Of a DNA stretch of 64,000 bases, positions 16,646 to 24,573 are shown piece by piece (within the stretch, counting starts at the first letter, position 1; every line of letters begins with the position of its first letter). Origin of the DNA: Paraburkholderia tuberum STM678 (GTDB lineage Bacteria; Pseudomonadota; Gammaproteobacteria; Burkholderiales; Burkholderiaceae); the NCBI RefSeq assembly GCF_902833905.1, contig NZ_CADFGP010000032.1, positions 1 to 64,000 of the forward strand. The letters run 5' to 3'. The notes beneath the pieces were generated by a model, which searched no databases, was not told the origin of the DNA, and was given only the letters and a program-made list of their open reading frames with translations. Both the position numbers and the translations under genes were made by a program.

Positions 16646-17983
16646 ATGGACCAGAGCAGGACGAGTGACGTTGAAGAGCCGTTGAACGGCAAGGACGGCA
16701 GCACGGACGATGCGGCGCATCAGGCCGCGCAGCAGTTCGATCTGTTCGGGATGCCGGTGGAGGCCGCGGCAGAAGCGCCGGCCATATCCGCACGTGAAGC
16801 CGATTCGGCCGCAAGCGCTGCCGCGCAGCCAGAGCACAAGCGCACGCCGAAGACCACAATATCCAACGCCGCCGCGTCGCTGTTCGAAGACGACACCCGG
16901 CCCGACAGCCCCGCTCCTGAACCAGACTGCGCCCCGGCCTCCGCCGACGCCCCGAAAAAGCGCCGCAGCCGCGCCGTGCTCGCTGCACCGCCGTCGCCGG
17001 AGCTGCTCGCGCTCGCGGCGCAATTGCCGCCGCAGATCCACCTCGGCACGTCGACATGGTCGTTCCCGGGTTGGACAGGCATCGTCTACGGCGACGACTA
17101 CAGCAACAGCAAACTGTCGCGCGAGGGCTTGAGTGCGTACGGCGCACATCCGCTGCTGAAGACGGTCAGCATCGACCGCTCGTTCTACCAGGCGTTGACG
17201 GTCACCGAATACCTGCGCTACGCGCAGCAGGTGCCCGAGCACTTCCGCTTCATCGTCAAGGCGCCGATGACGATCACCGACGCCACCGTGCGCGCCGAGC
17301 GCGGCGAGCCGGTGTCGCTGAACCCGTGCTTCCTGAACGCGCGGATGGCGATCGACGATTTCGTCACGCCCTGCCTCGAAGGCCTCGGCGCAAAGGCCGG
17401 CGCGCTGGTGTTCCAGTTCTCGCCGCTGCCGGACCAGATGCTCGCGCAGCCGGCGGTATTCATCGAACGACTGGGAGAGTTTTTCGACGCGCTGCCCGGG
17501 CTGCCCGACGGCAGTTGCTACGCGGTCGAGATTCGCGACGCGAGCCTGCTCACGCCGCGCTTCATCCGCATGCTGAAGACGGCTGGCGTGCGCTACTGCG
17601 TCGGCGTTCATGCGCGGATGCCCGATCCGCTGCGCCAGGCCGCGGCGCTCGCGCTGCTCGATGGCGAGCCGGCCGGTCCGCTGATCGTGCGCTGGAGCCT
17701 GCACGGCGGTTTCAAGTACGAACAGGCGAAGGCGAAGTACGAGCCGTTCAACCGGCTCGTCGACGAAGATCCGGCGACGCGCGCGTCGCTCGCCGAACTG
17801 GCCGCGCGTTACGCGCTCGCTGGTCAGCCGGTCGTGATCGCGGTCAACAACAAGGCGGAGGGATCGGCGCCGCTCAGCTGCGTGAAACTGGCCGAAGAAA
17901 TCGTCGAAGCCTGCGTGCGTGTCACGCAGGGACGCGGCGATAACGGCGACGAGGTGCCATCGCGAGCACAGGAACCGCAGTGA
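16646..17983 (+). CDS. DUF72 domain protein with long N-terminal extension
   Basis: DUF72 (YecE-like) proteins adopt a TIM-barrel fold of unknown activity. The barrel here spans about 130-425. It starts with the family-typical HLGTSTWSFPGWTGIVY and goes on through SIDRSFYQALT, FRFIVKAPMTITD, FQFSPLP and YAVEIRDASLL. The first ~125 residues are Ala/Glu/Pro-rich and not predicted to fold, with a KKRRSRAVL basic patch just before the barrel, and they make the protein much longer than most DUF72 members (about 240-300). The ATG used is one codon after a possible TTG. It is convergent with msrA. No partner genes suggest a role. Confidence 0.8.
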   Translation: MDQSRTSDVEEPLNGKDGSTDDAAHQAAQQFDLFGMPVEAAAEAPAISAREADSAASAAAQPEHKRTPKTTISNAAASLFEDDTRPDSPAPEPDCAPASADAPKKRRSRAVLAAPPSPELLALAAQLPPQIHLGTSTWSFPGWTGIVYGDDYSNSKLSREGLSAYGAHPLLKTVSIDRSFYQALTVTEYLRYAQQVPEHFRFIVKAPMTITDATVRAERGEPVSLNPCFLNARMAIDDFVTPCLEGLGAKAGALVFQFSPLPDQMLAQPAVFIERLGEFFDALPGLPDGSCYAVEIRDASLLTPRFIRMLKTAGVRYCVGVHARMPDPLRQAAALALLDGEPAGPLIVRWSLHGGFKYEQAKAKYEPFNRLVDEDPATRASLAELAARYALAGQPVVIAVNNKAEGSAPLSCVKLAEEIVEACVRVTQGRGDNGDEVPSRAQEPQ

Positions 17984-17993
17984 CGAACAGCAG

Positions 17994-18017
17994 CGGGCGG
18001 TCTTACGCATCCGCCCG
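17994..18017. terminator. Small hairpin between DUF72 gene and msrA
   Basis: Seven-base arms CGGGCGG and CCGCCCG are separated by ten bases between convergent genes. There is no T-run, so this is a weak terminator candidate. Confidence 0.35.
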
Positions 18018-18046
18018 TTGCCGACTCCAATCCCCGCGCTGCGCCG

Positions 18047-18586
18047 TTAACCCGCCTTGATCCGATGCGCGAACTTCTGGCGGAATTTCGCGACTTTCGG
18101 CGCTACCACGAACGAGCAGTAGCCCTGATTCGGATGCTGCGCGAAATAGTTCTGGTGGTAGGCCTCGGCGGGCCAGTAGTTGTCGCCGAGCGGCAGCACC
18201 TCGGTCACGAGCTTGCCGTCGTAGATGCGCTGTTCGCCGATCTCGCGAATCGCCTGCAGCGCGGTTTCGTGCTGCGCGTCGGAATGCGTGAAGATCACCG
18301 AGCGGTATTGCGTGCCGACATCGTTGCCCTGCCGGTTCAGCTGGGTCGGATCGTGGATCGCGAAAAAGATGTCGAGAATCTCGCGATAGCTGATCTTGGC
18401 CGGATCGAAGTCGACCTTGACCACTTCCGCGTGACCGGTGTCGCCGTCGCAGACCTGCTCGTAGCTCGGATGGCGCGCGTGACCGCCCGCATAACCCGAC
18501 TCCACCGCATTGACGCCCTCGACGCCCAGATACACCGCTTCGAGGCACCAGAAACATCCACCGCCGAGCGTTGCTATCTCGTTCAT
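18047..18586 (-). CDS. msrA: Peptide-methionine (S)-S-oxide reductase MsrA
   Basis: MsrA repairs oxidised proteins by reducing methionine-S-sulfoxide. The 179-residue product begins MNEIATLGGGCFWCLEAVY, with catalytic Cys11 in the GCFWCLE motif and a second Cys14. GYAGGHARHPSYEQVCDGDTGHAEVV, YREILDIFF and YRSVIFTH follow in the family order (cited in pieces). A C-terminal GYCSFV cysteine may serve as the resolving residue. Length is normal for the short, single-domain form. The ATG shown gives the standard family N-terminus. It stands alone, convergent with the DUF72 gene. Confidence 0.94.
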   Translation of the reverse strand: MNEIATLGGGCFWCLEAVYLGVEGVNAVESGYAGGHARHPSYEQVCDGDTGHAEVVKVDFDPAKISYREILDIFFAIHDPTQLNRQGNDVGTQYRSVIFTHSDAQHETALQAIREIGEQRIYDGKLVTEVLPLGDNYWPAEAYHQNYFAQHPNQGYCSFVVAPKVAKFRQKFAHRIKAG

Positions 18587-19097
18587 AAGCTTCACCCCAG
18601 GATCAGATTCACACAATGATCGGCAGCCGGCCTGCGTAGCGCCGCCGTATCTGCCACCGCATCCGAATATATGGCCGAACACGCGTTCTGAAAGGCGCAG
18701 TCAGGCACGAGTCAGGCACCCGTCGCGCAATGAGCGCAAATCCGGCCGTGCAGATATCGAGTATAGAAACGCCGGCACGCGACGTGTGAATAACCGTGCC
18801 TCACTCACGCAAGCGCCGCGCCCGCGCCTCGATCCAGCACGATCGGCAAATTTTCGGGTGCAGCCTTTCGAGGAGATCGTCGATGCAACCGCCCGGCTGC
18901 CACGCGCCGCACGCATTGTGCTGCGGCGCGCGCGGCGATTGCAGTTAAAATTGGCGGAAATCAACGATTTTCACCATGACTTTCGAAACATCCGCTTCCC
19001 GCCGCGCGGGTATACGCTTCAATTCGCGCTTCAATTCGCGCCTTGATTCGCGCTGCAGTCGGTCTTTCACACGGCGCGCGACGGGGGCCTCGCCCCG
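18587..19097. other. Gene-free stretch between msrA and flavin reductase gene
   Basis: No convincing coding frame is present in about 510 bases. It holds two small tandem duplications: AGTCAGGCAC twice (18699-18708 and 18710-18719), and three 12-base units at 19017-19052 (CTTCAATTCGCG twice, then CCTTGATTCGCG) just ahead of the flavin reductase gene. The promoters of msrA (leftward) and the reductase (rightward) must lie here, but I could not fix either. Confidence 0.5.
19017..19052 (+). repeat. Three tandem 12-bp units upstream of flavin reductase gene
   Basis: The units are CTTCAATTCGCG, CTTCAATTCGCG and CCTTGATTCGCG, head to tail and 46 bases before the flavin reductase start. They could be a binding-site array or simple slippage. 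Confidence 0.6.
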
Positions 19098-19607
19098 ATG
19101 AAGCGCGCGAGCCCACCCAACTTCGACCCGTCCGCGTTCAAACAGGCGCTCAGCCAGTTCGCGACCGGCGTCACCGTGATTACGACGCGCGCCGCGTCCG
19201 GCCAACTGATCGGCATCACGGCCAGTTCGTTCAACTCGGTGTCGCTCTCTCCGCCGCTCGTGCTGTGGAGTCTCGCGACGCGCTCTGCGTCGATGCCGGT
19301 GTTCCGCGCCAACAGTCACTACGTGATCAATGTGTTGGCCTCGACCCAGCTCGATCTGTGCAAGCGCTTCGCGACCGTGAAGGGCGACCGCTTCGAGGGC
19401 GTGTCGCACGCGGCGGGCGACAGCGGCATGCCGGTGCTCGACGGCGCACTCGCGTGGTTCGAATGCCATAACCGCAGCCGCTACGAGGAAGGCGACCACG
19501 TGATTTTCGTCGGCGAAGTGGAGCGCTGCGGTGTGCATGAAAATGCCGCGGACATGCTGCCGCTCGTGTTCCAGAGCGCGCAGTTCCACGGCCTGAAGCC
19601 GCTTTGA
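19098..19607 (+). CDS. Flavin reductase family protein
   Basis: This 169-residue protein has the split-barrel FMN-binding fold of flavin reductases that feed reduced flavin to two-component monooxygenases. The family pattern is clear: FKQALSQFATGVTVITT near 15-31, GITASSFNSVSLSPPLVLWSL near 40-60, and the C-terminal HVIFVGEVERCGVH with a terminal QFHGL. Length is usual. No monooxygenase is nearby, so the partner is unknown. The ATG shown has no strong ribosome binding site, but upstream in-frame codons are not protein-like. Three tandem 12-bp repeats lie just upstream. Confidence 0.85.
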   Translation: MKRASPPNFDPSAFKQALSQFATGVTVITTRAASGQLIGITASSFNSVSLSPPLVLWSLATRSASMPVFRANSHYVINVLASTQLDLCKRFATVKGDRFEGVSHAAGDSGMPVLDGALAWFECHNRSRYEEGDHVIFVGEVERCGVHENAADMLPLVFQSAQFHGLKPL

Positions 19608-19680
19608 GCGGCGCGGCGCTTCCTTGGCGTCTGTAGCGCCTGTCGCTCGGACGCGTCGAAAACGGCGCGCCCCGCCCTCA

Positions 19681-20202
19681 TCATCCTGAACGGTCGCTAT
19701 GCGTGGCTCCGTGCCCGCTGTTCTTCTTCACGAGCGACACCGGCACGCCCGAATCTTCCTTCAGCGTTTCGAGCACGATGTTCGAGCGGATGTCCATCAC
19801 CCCCGGCGCCTTGTACAGGCGATTGAGCACGAAGTCCGAATAGTGCTTGAGGTTGTGCGCGAGCACGCGCAGCAGATAGTGGGTTTCGCCGGTCACGACG
19901 AAAGCGCCGACCACTTCGGGCCAGTCGCGCAGCGCTTCGGCAAAACTCTCGTGCCAGTTCTGCTGATCGTTGCGCATCGATACCTGCACGAACGCTTCCA
20001 GCTCGAACCCCAAAACTTCGCGGTTCAGGCACGCTCGGTAGTGTTCGATGACGCCCTGCTCTTCCAGCAGACGCAGGCGTCGCAGACAGGCCGATGGCGA
20101 GAGCGAGATGCGCTCCGCCAGGTCGAGATTGCTGATCCGTCCTTCCTGCTGAAGCACCGTCAAGATACGGCAATCGGTGGCGTCGAGCGAGATCGCGTTC
20201 AT
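19681..20202 (-). CDS. kynR: Lrp/AsnC family regulator, probable KynR
   Basis: This 173-residue protein has an N-terminal winged helix-turn-helix (about 5-65; SNLDLAERISLSPSACLRRLRLLEE is the recognition region, given in part) and a C-terminal RAM/AsnC ligand-binding domain (about 68-150), with GETHYLLRVLAHNLKHYSDF in the effector site region. It is divergent from kynB across 130 bases. In Pseudomonas, KynR of the same family activates the kyn operon in response to kynurenine. The neighbourhood makes that role likely here, but it is inferred from position. The C-terminal ~20 residues are a polar tail. Confidence 0.85.
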   Translation of the reverse strand: MNAISLDATDCRILTVLQQEGRISNLDLAERISLSPSACLRRLRLLEEQGVIEHYRACLNREVLGFELEAFVQVSMRNDQQNWHESFAEALRDWPEVVGAFVVTGETHYLLRVLAHNLKHYSDFVLNRLYKAPGVMDIRSNIVLETLKEDSGVPVSLVKKNSGHGATHSDRSG

Positions 20203-20292
20203 ATTCGGTCTCCCTTTCCTGTTTGACTCAAATTATGTTCCAAGACACGGCTGGTAAGGAGATTTTTTCGCAATCACATTTCACAGCTTGAC

Positions 20293-20307
20293 CTCTATCA
20301 TTTAGAG
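20293..20307. promoter_or_regulatory. Dyad upstream of kynB, candidate KynR operator
   Basis: CTCTATCATTTAGAG is a dyad with five-base perfect arms and an AT-rich centre, typical of Lrp/AsnC sites. A TTGACC hexamer (20288-20293) abuts it on the left. It lies 25 bases upstream of kynB, in the divergent control region shared with the Lrp-type gene. Confidence 0.4.
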
Positions 20308-20332
20308 ATCGCTACCAACCGCCGACACCGCC

Positions 20333-21037
20333 ATGCGAGCACTCTGGGACATCACCCCCGCCGTCGATACCGCCACGCCCGTCTGGCCGGGCGACACGCC
20401 GGTCGGCATCGAGCGCGTCTGGCGCATGGAGGCTGGCTCGCCGGTCAATGTCGCGCGTCTGACGATCTCGCCGCACACCGGCGCGCATACCGATGCGCCG
20501 CTGCACTACGACGTCGACGGCGCCGCGATCGGCAACGTGCCGCTCGACGCATATCTCGGTTTATGCAGAGTGATTGACTGTATCGGCGCGTCGCCTGTTG
20601 TGACGCCACAACATCTGGCCGGCTCGCTCGACGACTTGCCGCCGCGAGTCTTACTGCGCACTTACAGAAAAGCGCCGACGCGCGAGTGGGATAGTGCGTT
20701 CTGCGCGGTCGCGCCCGAGACCGTCGACCTGCTCGCCGCGCGCGGCGTGACGCTGCTCGGCATCGATACGCCGTCGCTCGATCCGCAGGAATCGAAGACG
20801 ATGGATGCGCATCACCGCATTCGCGCGCACCGGATGGCGATTCTCGAGGGCATCGTGCTCGACGCGGTCGAACCCGGCGACTACGAGCTGATCGCGCTGC
20901 CGCTGAAGCTGACCACGCTCGACGCGAGCCCGGTGCGCGCGGTGCTGCGTGCACTGCCCGGCTCGCGCTCAGCCACGCTCCCCGGCGAGCGATCAACCCG
21001 ACAACCCAACCCATCGAACCACCATGAACCATCGTGA
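20333..21037 (+). CDS. kynB: Kynurenine formamidase KynB
   Basis: KynB is the manganese/zinc cyclase-family hydrolase that converts N-formylkynurenine to kynurenine and formate, the second step of tryptophan breakdown to anthranilate. The 234-residue product carries the metal-binding signature HTGAHTDAPLHYD at 48-60 and the downstream LLGIDTPSLDPQESKTMDAHH, with catalytic His residues (cited in part). A C-terminal tail of about 25 residues is polar and extends across the kynU start by 14 bases, so the two genes are translationally coupled. It heads the kynBUA operon. Confidence 0.93.
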   Translation: MRALWDITPAVDTATPVWPGDTPVGIERVWRMEAGSPVNVARLTISPHTGAHTDAPLHYDVDGAAIGNVPLDAYLGLCRVIDCIGASPVVTPQHLAGSLDDLPPRVLLRTYRKAPTREWDSAFCAVAPETVDLLAARGVTLLGIDTPSLDPQESKTMDAHHRIRAHRMAILEGIVLDAVEPGDYELIALPLKLTTLDASPVRAVLRALPGSRSATLPGERSTRQPNPSNHHEPS

Positions 21038-22274
21038 TGAAGCCGTGGCGCTCGACAGCGCCGACCCGCTCGCAGCGCTGCGCGAACAGTTCGCGCTGTC
21101 GCCGACGACCATCTATCTCGACGGCAACTCGCTCGGCGTGCCGCCGGCCGCCGCCGCGCAGCGCGCGCAGACCGTGATCGCCGCCGAATGGGGCGAAGGA
21201 CTGATCCGCAGCTGGAACAATGCCGGCTGGTTTGCGCTGCCGCGCCGACTCGGCAACAAGCTCGCGCCGCTGATCGGCGCGGCCGAAGACGAAGTCGTGA
21301 TTACCGACACGATCTCGATCAACCTGTTCAAGCTGCTGTCGGCCGCCGTGCGGCTCGCCAATGCGCGCGATCCGAAGCGTCGCGTGATCGTGTCCGAGCG
21401 CTCGAACTTCCCGAGCGATCTGTATATCGCGCAGGGCCTGATCGAGCAGCTCGATCGCGGCTACGAGCTGCGCCTCGTCGACGATCCATCCGAACTGCCC
21501 GGCGCGATCGGCGAGGACACCGCGATCGCGATGATCACGCACGTGAACTACCGCACCGGCTACATGCACGACATGGCCGCGCTGACGAAGCTGATACACG
21601 ACAGGGGCGCGCTCGCGCTGTGGGATCTCGCGCATTCGGCGGGCGCGGTGCAGGTCGATCTGAACGGCGTCGGTGCCGACTACGCGGTCGGCTGCACGTA
21701 CAAGTACCTGAACGGCGGTCCCGGTTCGCCCGCGTTCGTGTGGGTGCCCAGGCGTCACCAGAACGGGTTTGCGCAACCGCTGTCGGGCTGGTGGGGGCAT
21801 CGCGCGCCGTTCGAGATGAACCCGACGTATCAGCCCGACAACGGCGTGGGCCGCTACCTGTGCGGCACGCAGCCGATGGTGTCGATGGCGCTCGTCGAAT
21901 GCGGGCTCGACGTGTTCCTGCAAACGTCGATGCAGGCGGTCCGCCAGAAGTCGCTCGCGCTGACCGATCTGTTCATCGAACTCGTCGAGACACGTTGCAG
22001 CGAATTTCCACTGAAGCTCGTGACGCCGCGTGAGCATGCGCAGCGCGGCTCGCACTTGAGCTTCGAACATCCGCACGGCTACGAGGTGATGCAGGCGCTG
22101 ATCTCGCACGGCGTGATCGGCGACTATCGCGAGCCGCACGTGCTGCGCTTCGGCTTCACGCCGCTGTACACGCGCTTCGTCGACGTATGGGACGCCGTCG
22201 AAATCTTGCGCGACGTGCTCACCCGCGAGGCCTGGCGGGCCCCTGAATTCGCCCAGCGCGGCGCCGTTACCTGA
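21024..22274 (+). CDS. kynU: Kynureninase KynU
   Basis: KynU is the PLP enzyme that cleaves kynurenine to anthranilate and alanine. The 416-residue product shows YLDGNSLGVPP near 31-41, the PLP phosphate region IAMITHVNYRTGYMHDM, the cofactor-binding aspartate in LALWDLAHSAGA, and the Schiff-base Lys227 in GCTYKYLNGGPGSPAF. A C-terminal RFGFTPLYTRFVDVWDAVE block completes the fold. Length is normal. The start overlaps the kynB 3' end and the gene is followed after ten bases by kynA. Confidence 0.95.
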   Translation: MNHRDEAVALDSADPLAALREQFALSPTTIYLDGNSLGVPPAAAAQRAQTVIAAEWGEGLIRSWNNAGWFALPRRLGNKLAPLIGAAEDEVVITDTISINLFKLLSAAVRLANARDPKRRVIVSERSNFPSDLYIAQGLIEQLDRGYELRLVDDPSELPGAIGEDTAIAMITHVNYRTGYMHDMAALTKLIHDRGALALWDLAHSAGAVQVDLNGVGADYAVGCTYKYLNGGPGSPAFVWVPRRHQNGFAQPLSGWWGHRAPFEMNPTYQPDNGVGRYLCGTQPMVSMALVECGLDVFLQTSMQAVRQKSLALTDLFIELVETRCSEFPLKLVTPREHAQRGSHLSFEHPHGYEVMQALISHGVIGDYREPHVLRFGFTPLYTRFVDVWDAVEILRDVLTREAWRAPEFAQRGAVT

Positions 22275-22284
22275 GGACGACAGA

Positions 22285-23211
22285 ATGACCGATCACATGC
22301 ACACGCCGGGCTTGCCAGAAGAACCGGCGGCACAAGGCTGCCCGTTCGGGCACGGACGGACGGCGTCGGCGCCGTCCGCGAGCGCGGCCGACAGCGGCTG
22401 GCACGACGCGCAGCTCGACTTCTCGGAGTCGATGAGCTACGGCGATTATCTGTCGCTCGGCACGGTGCTGGACGCGCAGCATCCGTTGTCGCCGGATCAC
22501 AACGAGATGCTGTTCATCATCCAGCATCAGACGAGCGAGCTATGGATGAAGCTCGCGCTGTACGAACTGCGCGCGGCGCTCACGGCCGTGCATCGCGACG
22601 ACCTGCCGCCCGCGTTCAAGATGCTTGCGCGCGTGTCGCGAATCATGGAGCAGCTGGTGCAGGCGTGGAGCGTGCTCGCGACGATGACGCCGTCCGAATA
22701 CACGGCGATGCGGCCGTACCTCGGCAGTTCGTCGGGCTTTCAGTCGTATCAGTACCGGCAGATCGAATTCCTGCTCGGCAACAAGAACGAGCAGATGCTG
22801 AAGCCGCACGCGCATCGCGCCGACGTGTACGCGCAAGTGAAGGCATCACTCGAAGCGCCGTCGTTCTACGACGAAGTGGTGAGGCTGCTCGCGCGCCGCG
22901 GCTTCAGGATTTCGCCCGCGCGGCTCGAACGCGACTGGACGAAGCCGACCGAACATGATGCATCGGTCGAAGCGGCGTGGCTCGAGGTGTATCGCAATCC
23001 GTCCGAGCATTGGGAGCTGTACGAGATGGCCGAGGAACTCGTCGATCTGGAGGATGCTTTCCGCCAGTGGCGCTTCCGCCACGTGACGACGGTCGAGCGC
23101 ATCATCGGCTTCAAGCAGGGCACCGGCGGCACGAGCGGCGCGCAGTATCTGCGCAAGATGCTCGACGTGGTGCTGTTTCCCGAGCTGTGGCACGTGCGGA
23201 CGATGCTGTAG
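22285..23211 (+). CDS. kynA: Tryptophan 2,3-dioxygenase KynA
   Basis: KynA is the haem dioxygenase that opens the indole ring of L-tryptophan to N-formylkynurenine, the first step of the pathway. After a non-conserved 40-residue head containing CPFGHG, the 308-residue protein shows SMSYGDYLSLGTVLDAQHPLSPDHNEMLFIIQHQTSELWMKL (in pieces). This includes the conserved substrate-binding His and Arg positions, GFQSYQYRQIEFLLGNKN, and the haem-ligand region FRHVTTVERIIGFKQGTGGTSG. The ribosome binding site is GAGGA. It closes the kynBUA operon, with anthranilate as the end product. Confidence 0.96.
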   Translation: MTDHMHTPGLPEEPAAQGCPFGHGRTASAPSASAADSGWHDAQLDFSESMSYGDYLSLGTVLDAQHPLSPDHNEMLFIIQHQTSELWMKLALYELRAALTAVHRDDLPPAFKMLARVSRIMEQLVQAWSVLATMTPSEYTAMRPYLGSSSGFQSYQYRQIEFLLGNKNEQMLKPHAHRADVYAQVKASLEAPSFYDEVVRLLARRGFRISPARLERDWTKPTEHDASVEAAWLEVYRNPSEHWELYEMAEELVDLEDAFRQWRFRHVTTVERIIGFKQGTGGTSGAQYLRKMLDVVLFPELWHVRTML

Positions 23212-23293
23212 CGGTTAGCGCGCGTAAGGCACTTCCCGGGCAAACCTGGCATCCTGGCGGGGAACAAAGAGCAAGCCAACACTATTACGCGAG

Positions 23294-23309
23294 TTCGGAG
23301 TTATCCGAA
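23294..23309 (+). promoter_or_regulatory. Conserved small hairpin upstream of the leader-immunity fusion gene
   Basis: TTCGGA and TCCGAA pair around a four-base loop. The same structure, with longer arms, precedes the toxin gene at 37883. The roughly 78 bases from here to the start codon are nearly identical in both copies. Confidence 0.5.
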
Positions 23310-23370
23310 TCTTGAGAGATGGTCAGCATGGCAGCATCGGAACCCCATAAAAACATCAGAGGGTTTCGAT

Positions 23371-23742
23371 ATGCCCGGTGCCGATGACGACGAAGGACTG
23401 AAGGTTGTACTGAGTGCTCAGCAACTCGCGGCTGTGCTATCCGGCCAGTCGATCAATCTGAGATACGAAAATTTGTATCAATTGATTGGTGGCCGCTTCC
23501 ATGAAGATTTCGACTTGTTCGGAAACACAATTGAGGAATTGGTTTTGTCTTTTACATGCGAATGCACACCGGAAGAGATTAACGCGACGGTGGCCGAGAT
23601 AGACCGGTTCAAGAGCGATCATGCGGGGAACCTTGACGCAGCATTTGAGGAAAATTTTGGCTACCAGTGCAATCCGACCGTGTGGGAGCAGACCACCGAG
23701 GCTTTTCTCGACAAGCTTAAGCGTCTTCTTCTGAGCGAGTAG
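23371..23742 (+). CDS. In-frame fusion of a toxin leader to a CdiI-type immunity protein
   Basis: Residues 1-28 of this 123-residue product match the first 28 residues of the RNase A-like toxin at 37883 in 23 positions. From residue 30 on it aligns without gaps to the whole immunity protein at 38734 (about 71 of 94 identical by eye, the last 50 nearly unchanged). The join falls exactly at the codon that corresponds to the immunity start: CTG here, ATG there. The upstream leader and the downstream hairpin are also shared with that locus. The simplest reading is a deletion that removed the pretoxin and toxin domains and left an orphan, possibly working, immunity protein under the toxin's own start signals. 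The immunity part resembles contact-dependent inhibition CdiI proteins. Confidence 0.8.
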   Translation: MPGADDDEGLKVVLSAQQLAAVLSGQSINLRYENLYQLIGGRFHEDFDLFGNTIEELVLSFTCECTPEEINATVAEIDRFKSDHAGNLDAAFEENFGYQCNPTVWEQTTEAFLDKLKRLLLSE

Positions 23743-23757
23743 CCCGCACTTCCACCC

Positions 23758-23782
23758 ACCGGACGGCCCCACACCGTCTGGT
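23758..23782 (+). terminator. Terminator-like hairpin after the fusion gene
   Basis: ACCGGACGG and CCGTCTGGT pair with one G-T wobble. A related hairpin follows the immunity gene at 39034, so it is part of the duplicated module. Confidence 0.5.
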
Positions 23783-23835
23783 AGGGCCTCCGCCTACTTC
23801 CATTTCACCCGGCAACCGACAATGCCTGACACCCG

Positions 23836-24573
23836 CTAGCGCGCCGTGTAACCACCATCGATCGGCAAACACACCCCGCTGATCATCGACGCCGCGTCGC
23901 TCAACAGAAACAGAATCGGCGCGGCGACTTCCGCCGATTCGGCAAAGCGCCTGAGCGGAATCGCCTGCAAAGCGGGATCGCGTTTGACAGGATCGCTCCA
24001 CGCCAGCACCGCCATCGGCGTCAGCGTGACCGTCGGGTTCACGCTGTTCACGCGAATTCCGTACGGCCCCAGCTCGATGCACAACGCGCGCGTGACCGCA
24101 TCGAGCGCGGCCTTCGACGCCGAATAGCTCAGATGATCGTCGAGCGCGACGAGCGCGGCCTGGCTCGACACGTTGACGATGCTGCCCGCGCGCCCCGCGT
24201 CGAGCATGCCACGCGCGACGTGCTTCGCGACCAGCACCGCCCCGCGCGCATTCACCGCCATCACGCGATCGAAGCTTGCGGCCGTCGTTTCCACCGCGCG
24301 TTCGAGCAACGCGATGCCCGCACAATTCACCAGACCGTCGAACGGTGCGAGCGAGGCCATTGCTTCGTCGATCACGGCTTCGTCGCTGATGTCGAGCCTC
24401 AACGGCTCGCAGCCGGTTTCCTCGGCGAGCCGCGCGAGCTCGTTCACGTTGCGCGCGGCCGCGACGACCGACGCGCCGCTCGCGCACAGCGCCTCGACCG
24501 TCGCGCGGCCGATGCCGCTGGAGGCGCCCGTCACCAGAATCGAGCGGCCGGAAAAATCGAAAGTAGCGTTCAT
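23836..24573 (-). CDS. SDR, L-xylulose reductase/polyol dehydrogenase-like
   Basis: This 245-residue classical short-chain dehydrogenase has the cofactor loop TGASSGIG at 15-22, AGIALLE after the NAG-type strand, Ser136/137 in IVNVSSQAA, and Tyr150 and Lys154 in YSASK. The sequence follows animal L-xylulose reductase (DCXR) closely, including ELGPYGIRVNSVNPTV and WSDP, so an NADP(H)-dependent ketose/polyol interconversion is likely. It overlaps the FGGY kinase gene by four bases (ATGA) and is the last gene of the leftward polyol operon. D-threitol dehydrogenases are in the same broad family, so the exact substrate is open. Confidence 0.8.
   Translation of the reverse strand: MNATFDFSGRSILVTGASSGIGRATVEALCASGASVVAAARNVNELARLAEETGCEPLRLDISDEAVIDEAMASLAPFDGLVNCAGIALLERAVETTAASFDRVMAVNARGAVLVAKHVARGMLDAGRAGSIVNVSSQAALVALDDHLSYSASKAALDAVTRALCIELGPYGIRVNSVNPTVTLTPMAVLAWSDPVKRDPALQAIPLRRFAESAEVAAPILFLLSDAASMISGVCLPIDGGYTAR

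Noticed and set aside
15464..18010. 848-codon open frame on the minus strand
   Set aside because: It runs antisense to cfa and the DUF72 gene, is Arg/His-rich, and matches no family. Such frames are a by-product of very high GC3.
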